NCBI RefSeq assembly: GCF_000002595.2
Contig: NC_057004.1
Location: forward strand, 913,247 to 977,246
DNA: 64,000 bases
Source of the DNA: Chlamydomonas reinhardtii
Taxonomy: Eukaryota > Chlorophyta > Chlorophyceae > Chlamydomonadales > Chlamydomonadaceae
Direction of reading: 5' to 3'
Below, in pieces: positions 57,601 through 64,000 of this stretch (position 1 is its first letter; each line of letters opens with the position of its first letter). The notes beneath the pieces were generated by a model. The model was not told where the DNA came from and did not search any database. It saw nothing but the letters and a program-made list of their open reading frames with translations. A program made the translations under genes and the position numbers.

Positions 57601-57650
57601 GCCTCCGATGACCCATTCAACCCGTGCCAGGCAATTGCCGCGGGAAGTGT
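54616..57650 (+). mobile_element. Fanzor-bearing element, copy D (most complete, carries a host exon)
   Basis: It is flanked by a 15-bp direct repeat TGTACTTGGCTCTTA (54601-54615 and 57648-57662; the first bases overlap the element end). Its 5' part (from about 54618) is not the common 5' end but includes 13 bp of host intron, an exact copy of the 100-nt host exon 44198-44297 (here 54631-54730), and the host intron up to the common start at 54813. The minisatellite, full set of Fanzor C-terminal exons, arrays and tail follow. It looks like a copy of the host-gene segment moved as one unit. Confidence 0.85.
55559..56983 (+). CDS. Fanzor (eukaryotic TnpB-family) nuclease, C-terminal half only
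   Basis: Four exons: 55559-55936, 56054-56200, 56493-56593, 56737-56983, totalling 873 nt (290 aa) in frame. The start is basic (RQKSRKRKK, NLS-like) then acidic. It is followed by a Fanzor-like helix region (WSDIRFRSRKFGVYSQSQRV, then REARRLTGG) and SIGYGNAS. An IDEYCTS motif follows with Glu170, which fits the relocated RuvC-II glutamate described for Fanzors. The zinc ribbon is C177/C180 with C202/C205, and the RuvC-III motif is NRDANAAANI with Asp212. A Gly/Ala-rich tail ends the protein. Full-length Fanzors have N-terminal WED/REC parts and a RuvC-I Asp; none is seen upstream, where the minisatellite begins. As encoded it should not cleave DNA alone, though it might bind RNA or DNA. The family assignment is strong. 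Confidence 0.78.
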
Positions 57651-57668
57651 ACTTGGCTCTTAGTCCCC

Positions 57669-57745
57669 ACACGCCATGAGCGCCATCATCCGCGCCGCCC
57701 AGGCCGCCGGCTACAGCAAGCTGAAGAACATGAACAAGGAGCTGT
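57669..57745 (+). pseudogene. Fragment of the binding-protein gene (copy of part of exon 50106-50238)
   Basis: Reads AMSAIIRAAQAAGYSKLKN and differs from the host exon by about three bases in 76. It starts and stops inside the exon. It lies just after the right end of copy D. No other host exon is attached downstream, so it is a stray duplicated piece rather than a second gene. Confidence 0.8.
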
Positions 57746-57777
57746 CAGCCTTTGCGGTGCATCAAACGGTGGTGCTG

Positions 57778-57801
57778 TTACAAACAGTAACACGTGTTAC
57801 A
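57778..57801. repeat. 14-bp palindrome with candidate poly(A) signals
   Basis: GTAACACGTGTTAC at 57787-57800 is a perfect palindrome. TTACA at 57778 and 57797 reads TGTAA on the minus strand and could serve the SDR gene that ends at 58236, about 440 nt away. Confidence 0.4.
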
Positions 57802-58235
57802 TTAACGCATGCTCAGTAACACGTCAGAAACAGTACAACACCCCCCGACCTTGCTACGGTGCGGCCGGCGCCCCTGCAACTATACGTGTAGCAGCGCAAT
57901 TCGCCCGTGGCCCGCCACACGCGCCTAACCGATTGATGTGAACTTCCATGCAACGCTTTACTTATTGCTGCAGCAATAAACGCAGGCAACTCAAGGCAAT
58001 TGCACTTAGATCGGGCCCAGTGCGCCCACCAATCAATCAACCCTCTGGCCACAGCAATATGAACATCACTGTGGCTAATCTAGCATATCTCGACATCAGT
58101 GGCACTGCATGCCCCTCACCGATTCAGGCACACAAACAGCCGCCGGCGCCGCTTCATGGAAGCGCGAGCACGCGGAGCAAAGCCGGCGGGGAGAAGGGTC
58201 ATCAACATCCTCGCTCATCAGCGATGGCGGCATCC

Positions 58236-61751
<3,516 letters not shown>

Positions 61752-62474
61752 GGCTCATAAAGTACAGGGCCGCTTCCGCTGCACACCCATAAGCAAACGC
61801 GAACGCACATGTCGCCCTGTTGCACTGACGCCATTTCTGCGGAGCGAGGAGGTTTGTGGCGCGGCTTGAATGTGTTTGTTGACGGAAAAAGGGGTGGTGC
61901 GCGTGGTCAAGGACTATAAGTGAATTTGGTGTAAGCACGCATGCTAGCATGCCCCTGCACTTCCAGCAGGCTGTGGTCCCACGGGGTACGTGCCATCAGG
62001 ACGATGCCTCACCCCTGCCAGCGCCACCCACGGCCAGCATCCCTCCCCCACGGCTCTTCCCCCTGTCCGCCGTAGGCTCCCTCACCTCTTCCCACCTCCC
62101 CCATCTTCATACCTTCATGGTATCGGCCTTCCCAGGAGATCCAATAATGGTTGACATGCTGAAGTGGGCCGTGTCCCTTGCATTCTGGACACCGGTTTTT
62201 CACAATGTGCAAGAACTCTTGCCAAATTATCGCAGCAATTGCATGATGCACGTTCTGCATTGGGTTCCGCACCCAGTGTCTGAAATAGTCGTTTGTAGTG
62301 GAATCGGTCCCAATCCCGAGGGGCCTTCGACATCGTTGTTTTGGGAGCAAACATTTACTTTATAGCTACACACGTCAAACGATTACTTTTGGCACTAATC
62401 TGATTGACATTCACACCTCGCGCTAGAGTCATTGCATCGTTTTTCTTGCGTCGCGCGAAAAGCACTAACGCAGA
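61752..62474. promoter_or_regulatory. Divergent promoter region of the SDR and MORN genes
   Basis: The 723 bp between the two divergent starts should hold both promoters and 5' UTRs. No clear TATA box or repeated motif was seen. The true SDR start could lie in this region if the provisional first exon is wrong. Confidence 0.35.
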
Positions 62475-63935
62475 ATGGCTGACGACGAGCTTCCTCCCCA
62501 GCCGGTACGCCGCAGCTCCTATTTGCAACATCATCAGTTTGCTTTCGTGACTGCCCGTGGACCGCGCTCAGCCATGGCCGCTTCCTTGTATTTGCAGGTG
62601 TGGGAGGGACCCCTCGACGAGGACGGCAAGCCACATGGACTGGTAAGTGGTGGGGCGGGGCTGGGACGCGGCTGCAAGGGCGATACCCACCTGACGTTGC
62701 TGAGCGTTCAACACAGCCCTCGTTGTCATGGCACCCGTCGCAACGCTGGTGGGCCATGGCTCAACCGCACATGCAAACCCCTGTCTGGCGTGCAGGGCAA
62801 GATGGAGTACCCTCCCCCTCCCATGGGCGAGGACGACGAGGAGGAGAAGCCGGGCGACAAGTTTGAGGGGACGATGGAGCATGGCGTGCGGACGGGGAAA
62901 GGGACATACACGTGGGGCGTCAGCGGCGCTGTGTACACAGGCGACTACGTGAACGGCAAGAAGCACGGGAAAGGGAAAATGGTGTACCCTGACAAGGGCG
63001 TGTATGAAGGTGAGGGATGCGGTGGAAGGGCGAACGGGGGCTCAGGTGTACGGCATGCTTCAGATACGGAGCAAGGGTGTCGCGCGGGTTGACCTGGCCA
63101 GATAGGTCCGCACGCTCAGGCGGTACCGGGCTGTTGCTGCTGCTGCTGCTGTGCCTGTGGCGATCACCAGTGCGCGGGCCCTGTCGCAGGGCATGGCGTG
63201 TCTCCTTGTCCTCACATGCCTGACGTGCTGCTGATGTTGCCGGTGCTGCCCTAACGCGCCGCCTGCAGGCGACTGGGTTGAGGACGTGATGCAGGGCCAG
63301 GGGACATATACCTACCCCAATGGTGACATCTACCAGGTGGGTGGGTGGCCAGGGTGGACAGGTGGATGGGTAAGCGGGAGGCAGGGGTAGGGGTGGGCAC
63401 ATTGGTTTGGGGGGTGGGCAAGCTGCTGGGTGCAGCAGCACAGGCCGATGTAGCGCTGAGAGAAAGCCGGTAAGGGAGGCAAGGTGCAGGGGGGGGGGAT
63501 ATGTGAAGCGCCGAATGCCTATCGTACCGTACCTCCCGAAGCATCCTTCCACTGTCGCCCTGCTCCCACCATGCCTCCAGCCTCCTACCTTGCTTTCCCC
63601 GCGAGTCCCCTCCGAACCGCTTAAACCCCACTTCCCACCACAAATCCCGCGAATCCCAGGGCGCCTTCTGGGCGGGCAAGCGCCACGGCAAGGGCATGTA
63701 CCACTACAAGGGCCCCTGCTGCCAGCTGGTGGGCGACTGGGCGGACGGCGGCTTCACCTACGGCCGCTGGGTGTACGCGGACGGGTCCATGTTTATGGGC
63801 AAGTTCGGCGGCGCGGCGGCGGACTCCAAGCCCACGGCAGGCAGCTACTTCTACAGCAGCAGCAGCCTGGTGCAGGAGGGGCACTTCGCCAAGGACGGGT
63901 CGTGGGTGGGGCACCGCGACCCTGCCGTCGGCAAG
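62475..63935 (+). CDS. MORN-repeat protein, 5' part (continues past the window)
   Basis: Five exons seen: 62475-62504, 62598-62642, 62796-63009, 63269-63336, 63660-63935 (211 codons, in frame), with the last ending at a donor (GTGAGG), so more exons lie beyond 64000. The start MADDELPPQP is followed by an acidic stretch (GEDDEEEKPGD). MORN repeats follow: FEGTMEHGVRTGKGTYTW, YTGDYVNGKKHGKGKMVY, YEGDWVEDVMQGQGTYTYPN, YQGAFWAGKRHGKGMYHY, then a degenerate unit with GDWADGGFTYGRWVYADGS. MORN repeats form beta-hairpin rods and are common in radial-spoke head and other axonemal proteins; RSP1/RSP10-like or another flagella-associated MORN protein are candidates. The axonemal role is inferred from family and organism only. 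Confidence 0.88.
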
Positions 63936-64000
63936 GTGAGGAGTGATGGGGGGAGGCTGAGTGGGCATGGTGGGGGGTTAGCAGAATGTGTTAGGCGATG

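Overview
The window looks like nuclear DNA of a volvocine green alga close to Chlamydomonas. It is GC-rich and dense in short GT-AG introns, with long (CA)n microsatellites and TGTAA-type poly(A) signals. Its genes encode a MORN-repeat protein of ciliary type, a GLG1-like Golgi protein, a plastid-type membrane protein and a proline/serine-hinged secreted lipase. I rebuilt gene models by hand from splice sites. For eight of the host models the coding total divides by three and the family motifs run through the joins; the 5' ends of the SDR and binding-protein models and the 3' end of the MORN model are provisional or open.

Layout. Two tandem DJ-1/PfpI-family genes on the minus strand (554-2625 and 9605-12178) are separated by a young gag-only LTR retrotransposon (3026-8027). 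Next come a plus-strand plastid-type membrane protein (12439-14007), a minus-strand GLG1-like cysteine-rich Golgi protein (15596-19909), and, divergent from it, a membrane-anchored SprT-like metalloprotease (20579-22159). A decayed Fanzor fragment (23232-23580) follows. Then come a minus-strand mitochondrial-type alanine/serine-glyoxylate aminotransferase (24805-28539) and a large minus-strand secreted class-3 lipase with a PAN-like domain and a cysteine-repeat tail (30968-37145).

From 37.2 to 43.7 kb there is repeat-rich DNA. It holds a dispersed repeat pair, a GACGC/GCGTC-rich element with a small membrane plus ubiquitin-like ORF, and long CA and GGT microsatellites. From 43.8 to 52.05 kb lies a gene for a bacterial-type periplasmic (branched-chain amino-acid type) binding protein. 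Three of its introns each carry a copy of one Fanzor-bearing repeat; a fourth, most complete copy lies just downstream (54.6-57.65 kb) together with a stray piece of the same host gene. The window ends with a minus-strand SDR whose Tyr/Lys catalytic pair is gone (58236-61751) and the 5' part of a plus-strand MORN gene (62475 to the edge).

Main finding. A Fanzor (eukaryotic TnpB relative) element has multiplied inside and beside one host gene. The copies share a fixed 3' end, have variable 5' ends, show 11- and 15-bp flanking direct repeats, and in one case carry a complete host exon. They contain minisatellite arrays in opposite orientation on the two sides of the Fanzor exons, and a strongly conserved 300-bp tail that is a candidate guide-RNA (omega/fRNA) region. 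Only the C-terminal half of the nuclease is encoded here (RuvC-II-like DEY motif, zinc ribbon, RuvC-III NRD motif), so these copies look non-autonomous.
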